Source of the DNA: Azorinus chamasolen
Lineage: Eukaryota > Mollusca > Bivalvia > Cardiida > Solecurtidae
Length of the DNA stretch: 64,000 bases
Reading direction: 5' to 3'
NCBI GenBank assembly: GCA_963576725.1
Contig: OY755242.1
Coordinates: 60,950,324-61,014,323, forward strand
In this document: positions 1 through 10,099 of the stretch, one piece after another
Numbering within the stretch: position 1 is the first letter of the stretch
How the letters are laid out: every line of letters begins with the position of its first letter
Program-made: the position numbers and the translations under genes
The notes under the pieces: generated by a model
Seen by the model: only the letters and a program-made list of their open reading frames with translations
Database searches by the model: none
What the model was told of the DNA's origin: nothing

Positions 1-144
1 TGGATGCTTAAAGCAAGGTGAAAGTAAAACAGAACGCTCCTATAGGAGCGTTCTGTTTTACTTTCACCTTGCTTTAAGCAACCACCTGCCCAAAATACCT
101 ACTAATTAACACAATTTAGTGGTCGTTATAGAGAGGTTTTACTG
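1..144. mobile_element. Foldback element family C, cut by window edge
   Basis: Right-hand part of a family C foldback. Two long arms, based on the motif AAGCAAGGTGAAAGTAAAAC and its complement, meet at the apex CTCCTATAGGAG. The outer arm ends in ...GAGGTTTTACTG followed by TA. Complete copies at 8306-8509 and 38133-38301 have the same ends, so the left end lies outside the window. TA-flanked ends beginning CAGTAAAACC suggest a non-autonomous Tc1/mariner/pogo-type element (inference). Confidence 0.75.
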
Positions 145-892
145 TACATTCATGGGGTATTCAATTATGCTACCTCAGAATTTTATATACAATGTAAACA
201 CATTTCCACCATTTGCAAACAGAGTAGACCCAGATCAGACGGCCCCTATATGAACTATCTAATCAATGTCTGCCATGTTTGCTTATGATATTATAATAGA
301 TCTGATTCTACAGTTTCGACCAATTAATAACCCCCGTGTACATATGACATTTAAACAGCGAATGCATATGAATGATATTGTATTTGTTTACATGAATATT
401 CAACAAGGAAAGGTTTTAAAACGAGCCTTGAACTTGTTGAGATGGACAATACACTATAGTAGAAGCTGTTTTAAACGGTCATTCATTTATTGAACATAGA
501 GGTATTAAGAATCAAGTGGCTGTTTAATGCAGGGCAGAAGTATAGGAGCTTTCTGCGTTGCGTTTGGCATGCGTTAAGCTATCACCAGTCTCACATACCT
601 TTAATTAGACCGCTTTTTGATGGCCGCTTAATGTTCTACTGTATATAGATGTGCAATCTCGAAATTAATTAGTTCTATCAATGAATCAGGTCAGTGGGGG
701 CAAGTCAGCTTATCTACAGTATCCAGTGGGTCATGTGTCTTCATTTAAGCACCTTGAGGTGGCGATATTATCAGTGACATGGGTGGGGCTTGTTAATGCA
801 GAAGTTCTTTGGGAAATGCCATTGAAGGTTTAATTCTTAGCATGTTTCCTCGTGTAAACCATTTCCTTCATATTAACACCTTTTCCCGGATT

Positions 893-961
893 TGCAAACA
901 GAGTAGACCCAAATCAGACGGCTCCTATAGGAGCCGTCTGATCAGGGTCTCTTCTGTTTGC
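893..961. mobile_element. Foldback family A, hairpin core
   Basis: Near-perfect inverted repeat running from GCAAACAGAGTAGACCC to its complement, with centre GGCTCCTATAGGAGCC. This is the core of the commonest repeat in the window. Complete copies add outer arms (CCCTTTCCCTCATATAAACG) and end in TTAA. Confidence 0.75.
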
Positions 962-1429
962 TTTTGAAATTATAATATATCAGATTCTAAATGTTCTACC
1001 AGTACCAAAACATCATGTATTATAATAAGACATTAAAATTTAGTTGACAAAATCATAATGCTTTACACGAGCATTCATGTACAAATACGCTGCATCTAGT
1101 TGAACAGTAACTATTTCGTTGCAAAGCATTGTCATTGCCAAAAAATGGTAGCCTGTTTCATTTTTTTTTAATTTCTTATATTTTCTTCCCAAAACATACT
1201 CAAAGAGTTGAAACTGTTTGATTCTTGATGAGACACCGAGTTGCTCCAACTTACTCGGCATCTCATCTGAATCCAAACTGTTTGCAAATGTGATCACATA
1301 TTTGCGATTGGGTCGAAAGGGTTAATGAGTGTTAAAAGGGTTAATAAGTACATATATAAGTGTTTGCACTATAGCAATTAAACAATATTCAAAGTCATTG
1401 ACCTGTGCAACGATTAACTTTTGAAAAAC

Positions 1430-1633
1430 CTTATGCCATTTTGACGCATTTTGACGCCTCTGTAAAAGTGACTTGATGGAACCATTGTGATAATTAGAGC
1501 AAATGCTCTATTTATCACAGTGGTTTCAAAACTACACAATTCTAAATTTTCCTTTTTTGTAGTAAATGCTCCGTTTCGGTAGATTTGTTCAAAGAGGTTT
1601 GGTCTCAAAATAGCCTATGTTGATATGGATTAA
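1430..1633. mobile_element. Foldback family B, diverged copy
   Basis: Arms contain GACGCCTCTGTAAAAGTGAC, AGAGCAAATGCTCT and the complement of GAGCATTTACTAGAGAAAAG, as in the complete B copies at 10982-11210 and 58597-58817. The apex is reduced and the left end is worn. Ends near TTAA at 1630-1633. Confidence 0.6.
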
Positions 1634-1715
1634 ACCCATTTACACCTTTGCAAAACGAGTAGTCCTAGATTAGACGTCTGCTATGTTTGCTTTTAAAATT
1701 ATTGTTAGAGATCTG

Positions 1716-1892
1716 GGTCCATGCTTATAAAACTTTTTAGTTGAGTCTGAGTTTCGTTCTCAAGCTTTTGATTGGTCAGATTTGAGTTCTCAAGCTTTTG
1801 ATTGGTCAGATTTGAGCCAAAGGCTCAAATCTGACCAATCAAAACCTTGAGAACGAACTTAGACTCAACTAAAAGTTTTATAAGCATGGACC
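1716..1892. mobile_element. Foldback family F (CCAAT/TATA-bearing)
   Basis: Long palindrome from GTCCATGCTTATAAAAC to its complement, centred on GAGCCAAAGGCTC. Each arm, read outward from the centre, carries GACCAATC and then TTTTATAAGC about 44 bases later. The left arm has a short internal duplication. Other copies: 7093-7265, 33475-33605 and half-copies near 38.56 and 46.2 kb. Confidence 0.75.
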
Positions 1893-2206
1893 CTGGATCT
1901 ACAGTTTCTACCAATATAGGGCCTACCAAACATTACTGTGTGCACATGCCATTATAAACTTTCAGGTAGTATGCATTCATGACGTTACTATTTCTGACAT
2001 AAATAATCAACAAAGAGAAGATTAAGACTCCTTTATCACAAATGTCGCCAAAAATGCCCCACGAAATACAATGCAGTCCTAGATAAGACGCCATCATTTC
2101 AAGACGTCGTCTGATCAGGAATTTCACTGTTTGTCACAACCGCTAGTTTCATATCTATATTTATTCTTTTAACCCTTTACTTCCTATATACGACTTTCTA
2201 CACCCC

Positions 2207-2273
2207 TGCAAACAGAGTAGAACCAGCTAAGACATTTCCTATAGTCTGATCAGGGTCTGCTCTATTTGCTAAT
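2207..2273. mobile_element. Foldback family A core, diverged
   Basis: Inverted repeat GCAAACAGAGTAGAACC ... GGTCTGCTCTATTTGC with a decayed centre. The flanks match the A variant whose right side carries TTTCTAACATGGCTACAATG and ends in GGGAATGGGTTAA near 2399. Confidence 0.6.
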
Positions 2274-2757
2274 GGAATTTGATATTTCTGTAGTTGTTGT
2301 TGTTTTTTACTTTCTAACATGGCTACAATGTTCCATCTCCTATGTTTCATCAGTAGGTATTGAAATTTAAAAAATAAACAGAGAACAGGGAATGGGTTAA
2401 AGGCAAATATTTATCTGAATTGTTTTATTTCACTGAAATGCTTCAACAGAATTTGGTTGCAGGCGACAATTAGTAATTTAGTTAATTTAGTGCAGAAAGA
2501 TGAAAGATAAACTATAAGAGTAACATCCGTTCTATCATCGTTCTATCAAGTTTTATTGACGAGTTGTGCTTTGCAGTTGATAGTACAGTACAAGTGCATA
2601 TATACAATGACTAATAATTGGTCTTTAGACAGCTCCTAACGAATCATCGATAATAGTTGCAAACACTTTTATCCAGACGAAGCGACTCATCAGAGACAGA
2701 CTGGTCATTCACTCTGATTGTCTTTGAAAAGAAGCAGGAAAGCAGAGCAGCAGATAA

Positions 2758-2925
2758 ATAAAGTGCATACCCAAATACTAAAATCGTCATTTCCTCGCCA
2801 AACTCTATGCTATGACCACTCTTTAGAATCGTCTCGAAGAGACGATTCTAAAGAGTGGTCACAGCATAGCGTTTGGTTAAAAATAAAGAAGTTATTCTTG
2901 AAAATGTTTTAATTTACGTGCTTTA
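2758..2925. mobile_element. Foldback family E
   Basis: Palindrome centred on CGTCTCGAAGAGACG, with arms carrying GACCACTCTTTAGAATCGTC, and outer arms resembling CGTCATTTCTCCACCAAACC. The right outer arm has drifted. A short open frame crosses it but is an accident of the repeat. Other copies lie at 4509-4615 (internally deleted), 13707-13880, 33225-33360, 34770-34947, 37595-37715, 61332-61470 and 62838-62945. Confidence 0.7.
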
Positions 2926-3022
2926 AAATCTGAATCGGAAGAGGCATTCTACCGGCGAAAACTTCATCATCACACTAAAGGGCTACCCTTATCCCGCCTA
3001 TACCTCGATATGACTAACATTT

Positions 3023-3088
3023 GCAAACAGCTTGGACCCAGATGAGACGCCGAGTAACTCGGCGTCTCATCAGGATCCAAGCTGTTTG
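3023..3088. mobile_element. Foldback family D core
   Basis: Near-perfect hairpin GCAAACAGCTTGGACCCAGA ... ending CAAGCTGTTTG, centre CGCCGAGTAACTCGGCG. This is the family D core with a CTTGGACC variant of the usual TTTGGATCC arm. A similar variant lies near 35185-35250. Confidence 0.7.
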
Positions 3089-3270
3089 ACACTCGGTCGT
3101 TATTTTTATTTTGTCCAAAGGCTGCTCGAATCGGAAGTGTTCAAACTTGCACTGTAGATCCCAAAACTGAGTACACATTTTTTTTTTACAGCGGTGTAAA
3201 GATCAGTCTGGCAGACACTGCACAAATCGTATATTCATCAATCATGATCAAATAAGTAGATTCTACTTTT

Positions 3271-3479
3271 TTAACTCTTTCGCTGCCCAATATTGTCGTC
3301 TGCAAATTTCTTCAAACGTCTGCTACCATTTTCTTTTTTTCTTCACTTTTGTTTCAAAAACATTCACAGTGACAAACAGTTTGGATCCTGATGAAACGCT
3401 GAGTTACTCGGCATCTCATTTGGATCCAATTTGCATCTATAGGTAATCACAGTTGCGACATTGGCAGCGAAAGAGTTAA
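3271..3479. mobile_element. Foldback family D, complete, TTAA-bounded
   Basis: Starts TTAACTCTTTCGCTGCC and ends GGCAGCGAAAGAGTTAA. The inner hairpin is built from AACAGTTTGGATCC and GAGTTACTCGGC. Length is 209 bp. Its right-hand TTAA (3476-3479) is also the left-hand TTAA of the next element, family A. Confidence 0.8.
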
Positions 3480-3730
3480 CCCTTTCCCTGCCCAAGTAGC
3501 ATGTAAGAAATAATGACATGGATATTGATTAGCTGATTTGTTGTATAATTATGTAGTGTAAGATTTTCAAGTGAGTGTTTTGCCTTGATAAAACTAAAGG
3601 TCCAGATCTATATCATGTCATAAGCAAACAGAGCAGACCCTGATAAGACGGTTCCTGTATGAGCTGTCTGACCTGGGTCTACTCTGTTTGCGAATGAGTG
3701 AAAATGTGTTTATATGAAGGAAAGGGTTAA
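3476..3730. mobile_element. Foldback family A, complete, TTAA-bounded
   Basis: Starts TTAACCCTTTCCCTG and ends GGAAAGGGTTAA. The hairpin core is at 3624-3691. It abuts a D element on its left and another, truncated D-type sequence on its right (from 3727), sharing one TTAA with each. Confidence 0.8.
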
Positions 3731-4180
3731 CTCTTTGAAGTAAGTAATTGCCGTCTGCAAACATATAGTCGTCTGCTTCTATAGTTTCATTTTTTTCTTC
3801 CGTCCATTTCTCTTGAAAATGATCTTAGACTGTCAAACAATTTATATCCTGATTAGACATGAAGTGACTCATCTGGATCCAAACTGTTCGCTCCGGTTAG
3901 TACGAATTAGCCACTAGCGATCTACTCAAAATTGATACTCAAGTAGCTTTAGTGATACACAATCATATCCTTTTATCTGTAATTGGTGTCAACAGCCAAT
4001 TGACTCATTTTTGAATGAGATGTTTACTCTTTACTCCATGAATATGCTTGTAAACACTTAGTGTAAAATCATCATAAGCAAACAGAGGAGACCCTGATCA
4101 GACGGCTCCTACAGGATCCGTCTGATCTGGGTCTACTCTGTTTGCAAATGCGTTAAAATGCGAATTTATGGAGTAAATGA

Positions 4181-4393
4181 TTAACCCTTACAGTGCAGGA
4201 CACGAGTCACTAATGTCCTGTGCAAACAGCGTATACCCAGATGAGAGGGATCCTAGAGGAGCCCTCTCATCAGGATCTGTATTGTTTGTCATGTTACACT
4301 TTTCTTTAGAAACATTCCCAAATAGTCATCATAAGCTTTGCCTTTTTTAATTTTGGAATGGTCTATTTGAAAATTCAACGTTGTAAGAGTTAA
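4181..4393. mobile_element. Foldback family J, TTAA-bounded
   Basis: Starts TTAACCCTTACAGTGCAGG and ends CAACGTTGTAAGAGTTAA. It has an inner hairpin of GAGAGGGATCCTAGAGGAGCC and its partial complement. A diverged copy lies near 21739-21905 (AGTGCAGAAAACGAGTCAC). It shares its left TTAA with the family A copy whose core is at 4078-4145. Confidence 0.6.
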
Positions 4394-5280
4394 CGCATTT
4401 ACCCTATGAAAGCAACCAGTACAGATTTCACAAACAGTATGAATCCGGATAGGACCGGCTAATCGGCCTTTCATCTCACAGAGCTCCAGATAAGATTGCG
4501 CGTAAGTTACAATATTTTCAAGTATAACTTCTTTATTTCTCCACCAAAGCCTATGTTGTGACCACTCTTTAGAATCGTCTCGAAGAGACATAGGGTTTGG
4601 AGGAGAAATGACGAGTATAGTACATTTGTATTTGAGTAAGCTCTTCTTCGAGATTGGCCATTGACATGATAAAGACTCCTTTTGATAAAGACTCCTTTTG
4701 ACAATTGGCAATCAGAGAAGACCCAAAATAATGGTAGTCTCCATTCCTTGAGAAAATGAAAAATTGAGAAAATGAGTAATTTGCAAGTGGATTATACAGG
4801 ACAAATATAGCTGACCCAGATCAAAAGGGGGGGGGGGGACTCCTCTAGGAGTCCTCTAATATGGGTCCATGTAGTTTACCGAATTCAAGGGATCATTGAT
4901 GGATTGTGTTGATTTAGGTCCGTTTCTGCCAATTATGGGCTAATTGGACGCCCCAGAGAGAGGGGAGCAGATACAGAGAAACCCGGATGCGATGCCCTAC
5001 TCTTATTATCGACAGAGTTTCTCTGGTTCTTTTAGATGCGCAGTATAAAGCACTGATACACCGGGCTAAACTAATGCAGAAAAATACTCTTATAGGAGCT
5101 TTCTGCTGCATTAATGTCCACCTGCATTAAGCTGTCACCTGCATTAAACACCAAGAAATTGACCCAGCAAAGACCTGCTTTTATAGACCATCGTGCTTAT
5201 TCCTTATATGGTCACTACAGGCAGGTTTTTCTGTATATTCATTACAAATCTAGTTTGATACCACCCCATTTGGGGGCATG

Positions 5281-5538
5281 TTAACCCTTTCCTTCATATA
5301 AACGTGTTTTCACGCATCTGCAAATAGATTATATCCATATCAGACGGCTCCTACAAAGAAGCCGTCTGATCTGGGTGTGTTCTGTTTGCTAAAGGAATTT
5401 GATAGATTTGTTTGTTTCTTTAGTTTCTAAACTGGCTATATGTACGATGTTCCACCTTTCATATTTCATAACCATTTGTCCATGACCATTATGAGGGTAT
5501 TGGAATCTGAAATAAATATAGAACAGGGAAATGGCTAA
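5281..5538. mobile_element. Foldback family A, complete
   Basis: TTAACCCTTTCCTTCATATAAACG at the left and GGGAAATGGCTAA at the right, with the hairpin core at 5320-5389. The right part carries the A-variant segment with TTCTAAACTGGCTATA and TTCCACC. Length 258 bp. Confidence 0.7.
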
Positions 5539-6567
5539 TTAATCAACTGTTTCCACTTCCTCAGGGTAGGTATGCGTATATCTGTGCCATTCAGATTTCA
5601 GAAAGTGTTAACTACGTTCTCATAACGGAAGCAATAGTCTGCAGACCCGGATGTGGCAAAGATGGCCGAAACGACTTTTCGGTCAACGACCACCTCTTCC
5701 TTGTCATAACTAGAACGTGACAAAACGGAGAACGAGGATGTTATGGCTGTTATCCGCCCCCTGTTAATGAGAACAAAACTGTATCTGAAGGAGTTTGCCG
5801 CATCATTATTTTCCCCAGTTTTTGTGTCAAAGAAGTTTTACCAAAACAGTTTGTATGATCATCAATATAGAGTTACATTATCTATTAGAAAATGGTCGAG
5901 GGGATCTCGGGAACGTTCTCGTATGACAGCACCCGATCCTTGTTTCAAATGAAGACCCCACCCCACCCCACCCCACATCCCGTTACTAAGCGATAGGTCT
6001 ATCCTGTTTGCAAATATGCGTCTCCCAGGTTGAAAGGGTTGAAATATGTCTTTGAATCTCATTTTCTTTTCAAAATTCCCTGACAATTCCCTGGCATTTG
6101 CCTATATGTGTTTTCCAATTCAGCTGACAGTTCTTAAACACTCCTATCAATTCATTGGCAAAACAGTGCTATAACTTAAGTTAAGGGTTATCTTAACAAT
6201 ACTTGGTAAAAGATACGTTGTACAGAGACAAAAATTAAAAATGCGTCTTGGGAACATCAGGCCACTGTTACTAAAAATAGAAATTTAGTTTAAACTCAAT
6301 AACTTTGGTTATGAAAGACATAAAGTTGCCAAACTAAGCGAACACATGCCTCGCATAGAGACAAAGCATTGCTATTATGTCTATTACATGGGTGCCTGTG
6401 GTCAAGGTCAAGGAAACGGTTGCAAAATAGAAAATTGTGTCCACAAAATATTTTTAATGAAAAAATGTATGTAATTTCATAAGCAAACACAGAAGACCCT
6501 GATCATATGGGTCTACAATGATTGCAAAGGTGTGCAACCGCTTATATACATTGAAAGAGGTAAAGAA

Positions 6568-7036
6568 CTACTCAGCGCGACCTGGGTGTTTTCGCTCCAT
6601 TTCGTTCAAAGCTAATCTGTGAGATACCTTTTCCCGTAACCTAGTCGCTCGTAGAGGCATCTTGGCTGACTTCATGACAATCTCTTTCCATTTGTTCCTG
6701 TCTTCCACTACTCTCTGAGATTTTGCAAAGCTCAAACCTGCCCACTCCTCTGTGTTATCTTCCAATCTCTTCCTTTGTCTCCCCTGCCTTCTTCTTCCAT
6801 TAACTCTTCCCAGGAAATTTGCATTGGCCGGGCCTTACGAGCGTGACATTATGATCATACCATCTCCACTTCCTTTTCTTAACTATAGTGAGATATCTTC
6901 TTAGAGGTCAACGAGTACTCGAACCCGATTGCGGATCTCTTCGTTGGTGATGTGGTCCTTGTAACAGAAATTGAGGATCCTTCTGCAGCATCTTATCTCT
7001 AAGGATTGGTTTCGTTCTCTCCAGTTCCGCTGTCAT
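6568..7036 (-). pseudogene. Non-LTR retrotransposon reverse-transcriptase 3' fragment
   Basis: Read on the minus strand, the pieces RILNFCYKDHITNEEIRNRV, LTIVKKRKWRW and LEDNTEEWAGLSFAKSQRVV with EDRNKWKEIVMKSA follow in the order seen at the C-terminal end of many animal non-LTR retrotransposon polyproteins. There the tail typically reads like RKRWEDNIKEWTGL...SQRAVENREKWR. The pieces lie in different frames with stops between them, so the copy is dead. Only the C-terminal tail is present; endonuclease and catalytic reverse-transcriptase motifs are missing, as expected of a 5'-truncated insertion. Clade is not resolved. A family F foldback (7093-7265) lies just outside it. Confidence 0.7.
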
Positions 7037-7092
7037 TCTGTCATGGCAACCAGTTTGGAACCTTATGACCCGCCGAGTTAATCGGTATCTGA

Positions 7093-7265
7093 GTCCATGC
7101 TTATAAAACGTTTAGTTGAGTCTGAATTCGTTCTCAAGTTTTTGATTGGTCAGATTTGAGCCTTTGGCTCAAATCTGACCAATCAAAAGCTTGATAACTC
7201 AAATATGACCAATCAAAAGCTTGAGAACGAAACTCAGACTCAACTAAAAGCTTTATAAGCATGGA
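7093..7265. mobile_element. Foldback family F
   Basis: Palindrome bounded by GTCCATGCTTATAAAACG and GCTTTATAAGCATGGACC, centre GAGCCTTTGGCTC. Here the duplicated GACCAATCAAAAGCTTGA segment is in the right arm; in the copy at 1716-1892 it is in the left arm. Confidence 0.75.
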
Positions 7266-7657
7266 CCCTGATCTGAATCTAAGCTGTTTGCAAATGTGAG
7301 TATGGTCTCGTGGAAAACGGAATCAGGATTATTTAGAGGAACAAAACAAATTATCAGTTTCTGTTTCAAATATTTATTTAGTCAACACTGGCCTTTGTAA
7401 TATTTTCAGCAGAGAACAGACTTGCTCCTGGGATAAAATAAATCTTCTCTTTATTACACACACCTTTTTCCATTCTGTGACGGTTACCACATGCATAAAT
7501 TACGATTCCTTCAACTTATCTTAGCGTTGTTAACAGTTTGTATATATAATTCAGTTACAGAGAAATGGGTTGGATTTTCAAATACAGTAGATCCTTTCTC
7601 CAGCGAGCACTTATTAATAAACATGTACACTGTATATCTTTGAAAGGATGTGGTAGC

Positions 7658-7887
7658 TTAACCCATTCCCTCATATTGACGACTTTTGACGACTCTTTGA
7701 AAGTGACTTTGTGAAACCATTGAGATAAATAGAGCATTTGCTCCTACAGGAGCAAATGCTCTATTTATCACAATGGTTTCAAACTTCAAAATTATAAAAA
7801 AAATCCTTTTCTTTAGTTAATGCTCCTTTTTGGTAGATTTATTCAAAGAGGTAGGATCTAAAATTAGCTTATGAGGAATTGGGTTAA
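7658..7887. mobile_element. Foldback family B, complete, inserted at TTAA in family C
   Basis: TTAACCCATTCCCTCATATTGACG ... GAATTGGGTTAA, with central hairpin TTTGCTCCTACAGGAGCAAA. It interrupts a family C arm: left flank GGTAGCTTAA, right flank TTAATGCAGGACG, where intact C copies read GGTAGCTTAATGCAGG. Removing the insert plus one TTAA restores the C arm, so TTAA was the target duplication. Confidence 0.85.
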
Positions 7888-8305
7888 TGCAGGACGAATG
7901 TGATGCAGAAAGCTCCTGCACGATCATTTTCGTCCTGCATTAAGCTACCAACTGCCTTAGAGACCCATAATTAGACCTCTGTTTGGTGATCGTATTATAG
8001 CTACTTCACTTAATGTTAAACATTCTTATAGATGCCCATTCTTATACGTTGTCCGTAAAAAGGGGCATAGACAGACAGTGTAGACACAGAGCAGTGGTTT
8101 CACGAAGGAATCTTCTGATCATGGTTTACACTGTTTGTTTGATAAATGACTTCCTAAATGCCACATCGGCAAAATATGTTTTGCAGAAACATTGTTTCAA
8201 ATGAAACTTAGATTCCTGTGTAATACATATTTGTGAAATTCACACTTTGAAAATAATTCCTGTATTATATATATAAAAGTAGTGAATTTATTGCCATGGA
8301 AAACA

Positions 8306-8509
8306 CAGTAAACCCTCTCTATAACGACCACTAAATTGTGTTAATTAGCTTGTATGTAGGGCAGGTGGCTGCTTAAAGCAAGGTGAAAGTAAAACAGAAC
8401 GTTCCTATAGGAGCGTTTTGTTTTACTTTCACCTTGCTTTAAGCAGTCACCTGCCTTTAACACAAACTACTTTATGTAATTAAGTGGTTGTTATAGAGAG
8501 GTTTTACTG
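8306..8509. mobile_element. Foldback family C, complete
   Basis: CAGTAAACCCTCTCTATAAC ... GTTATAGAGAGGTTTTACTG. Inner arms GAAAGTAAAACAGAACG and complement surround the apex TTCCTATAGGAG. Both arms also carry GGCAGGTGGCTGCTTAAAGC-type sequence. Confidence 0.8.
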
Positions 8510-8675
8510 CAATATGTTAGCAAACAGAGCAGACTGGCCAGACAGGATGTCTGATCTTCGTCTACCCAGTTCGCATAGGCGCAATGGTTGGATTACAGAG
8601 AAAATGATAATATGGAAGGTGGAACATTATTGCCATTTTAGAAACTGAAGATACAGATCTATCAAATTATCATTA

Positions 8676-8743
8676 GCAAACAGAGCCGGCCCTGATCAGA
8701 CGGCTCCTATAGGAGCCGTCTGATCTAGGTCTACTATGTTTGC
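8676..8743. mobile_element. Foldback family A core
   Basis: Hairpin GCAAACAGAGCCGGCCCTGA ... ACTATGTTTGC, apex GGCTCCTATAGGAGCC. The right outer arm ends in GGGTAAGGGTTAA (TTAA at 8780-8783). Confidence 0.7.
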
Positions 8744-9078
8744 AAATGTATGGAAAAACATTTAATATGAGGGTAAGGGTTAAATAATTAAATTGTCAGT
8801 AGTACATCTCCGTTAGCCCTTGACCTGTTGCATAATTCAAACTGACTCCTCTGTTTCTGAATAGTAATTAAACATTATGCTGTTTCTAACCTTATCGCTT
8901 AAGAAAATGATTTGCATGGCAAACAGTGCATATTCCGATCAAAAGGTTCCCCCATGATCTAGTTCTACACTGTTTGCAAATGTATTATTTACTCGGACCC
9001 GCACATTAAGGGTAAAAATAATGTGACAAATACAGAATGATAAAGTTACCTAAAAGGGTGTTGATACACTTATAAGTA

Positions 9079-9266
9079 CAGTAAAACCCCTCTAACCGGA
9101 TGTTAAATTAGCATAAATATTGGTCTTGGAAACAGGTGGTTGCTTAATGCAGGGTGAAAGTCATGCAGAAAGCTCCCCTAGGATATGCACGGACTTTCAC
9201 TCTACACATGCCTAACATTATCTAAATTCTTCTCTACTAGAAATCCGGTTTAGAGGGGGTTTACTG
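9079..9266. mobile_element. Foldback family C variant
   Basis: Ends CAGTAAAACCCCTCTAACCG and CGGTTTAGAGGGGGTTTACTG. Inner arms are GCAGGGTGAAAGTCATGCAG and a decayed complement. The outer ends resemble those at 49457-49613 (TAAAACTCCTCTTAACC), a C sub-type. Confidence 0.7.
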
Positions 9267-9802
9267 TGCATTTATTGCACAATGTCATATTTCCAACGGT
9301 TCTATACCTTATCCAGCTGAGGAAAATAGTTTGCTCGATTTTTTCAACTGATACACTTTTAATACAGATTTTATGTCATTTAGTTCCTTGATAAGCCTTT
9401 ACTCCATAAATACGTCTTTTGTAAACAGCGTAGACCCAGATCAGAATGCTCCTATGATCAGGGTTGGCTCTGTTTGCTTATTATATAATATAGATATGCT
9501 TCTACTGGTTCTGTCACGATAAAAACATATTTTTTCATAGTGCCTTTATAAAGATTCATTTGATTACTATTCACGAGGTCATCATTTTTTACATAAAAAG
9601 TGATGGAGTAAAGGGTTATATTAAGCAATAAACAACCTGGAATCGGATGAGACATCGGGGTTAATGGTGAATTATCTGAGTTTGCTATTGCCAGTTATAT
9701 TGCGAGTTACCAAAAGTTAACACTGAGCTGAATATTTTATAAACAAAGGTACGTAAGCACAATTTCATACATGCATATGTCACTGTGAGTTATCTGCCTT
9801 GT

Positions 9803-10099
9803 CTAGCAGGCGTACACACAGCCCTTCACCATCAGATTACCGCCCCTGGCGTCATAAAGAGAAGGCCAAATAAAGTACTTGATTGTTTTCGCGTTAGATT
9901 GGTTACAGGACCACCAGAGTCTGTGCGTATCCTCATCAAACTTGGAATCGTCAATACAAAGACACATTGGCGTCTGTTGCACAACCATCTGCCACGTGAT
10001 GCGCGCGCACTGCTCAATATACTGCCTGACAGATTTTAGACTTAATGCCCGCTCGTGCTCGCCCCACGTGCCGCTCTGAAGTAACTTGTTTTGGCACCT
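9803..10099 (-). CDS. MIEAP-like exon 4 (terminal)
   Basis: Acceptor ATTTTTTCAG, then RCQNKLLQSGTWGEHERALS, SVRQYIEQCARITWQMVVQQ, IKYFIWPSLYDARGGNLMVK and GCVYAC before TAG at 9803-9805. The spacing of Cys/Trp, MVVQ, the IWPSL motif and LMVKG matches the end of the MIEAP C-terminal domain as I recall it. The reading frame is open upstream of the acceptor, so a longer apparent ORF there is partly intron. Confidence 0.75.
   Translation of the reverse strand, partial: RCQNKLLQSGTWGEHERALSLKSVRQYIEQCARITWQMVVQQTPMCLCIDDSKFDEDTHRLWWSCNQSNAKTIKYFIWPSLYDARGGNLMVKGCVYAC

Noticed and set aside
9785..10039. 84-aa plus-strand frame
   Set aside because: Antisense shadow of MIEAP-like exon 4.
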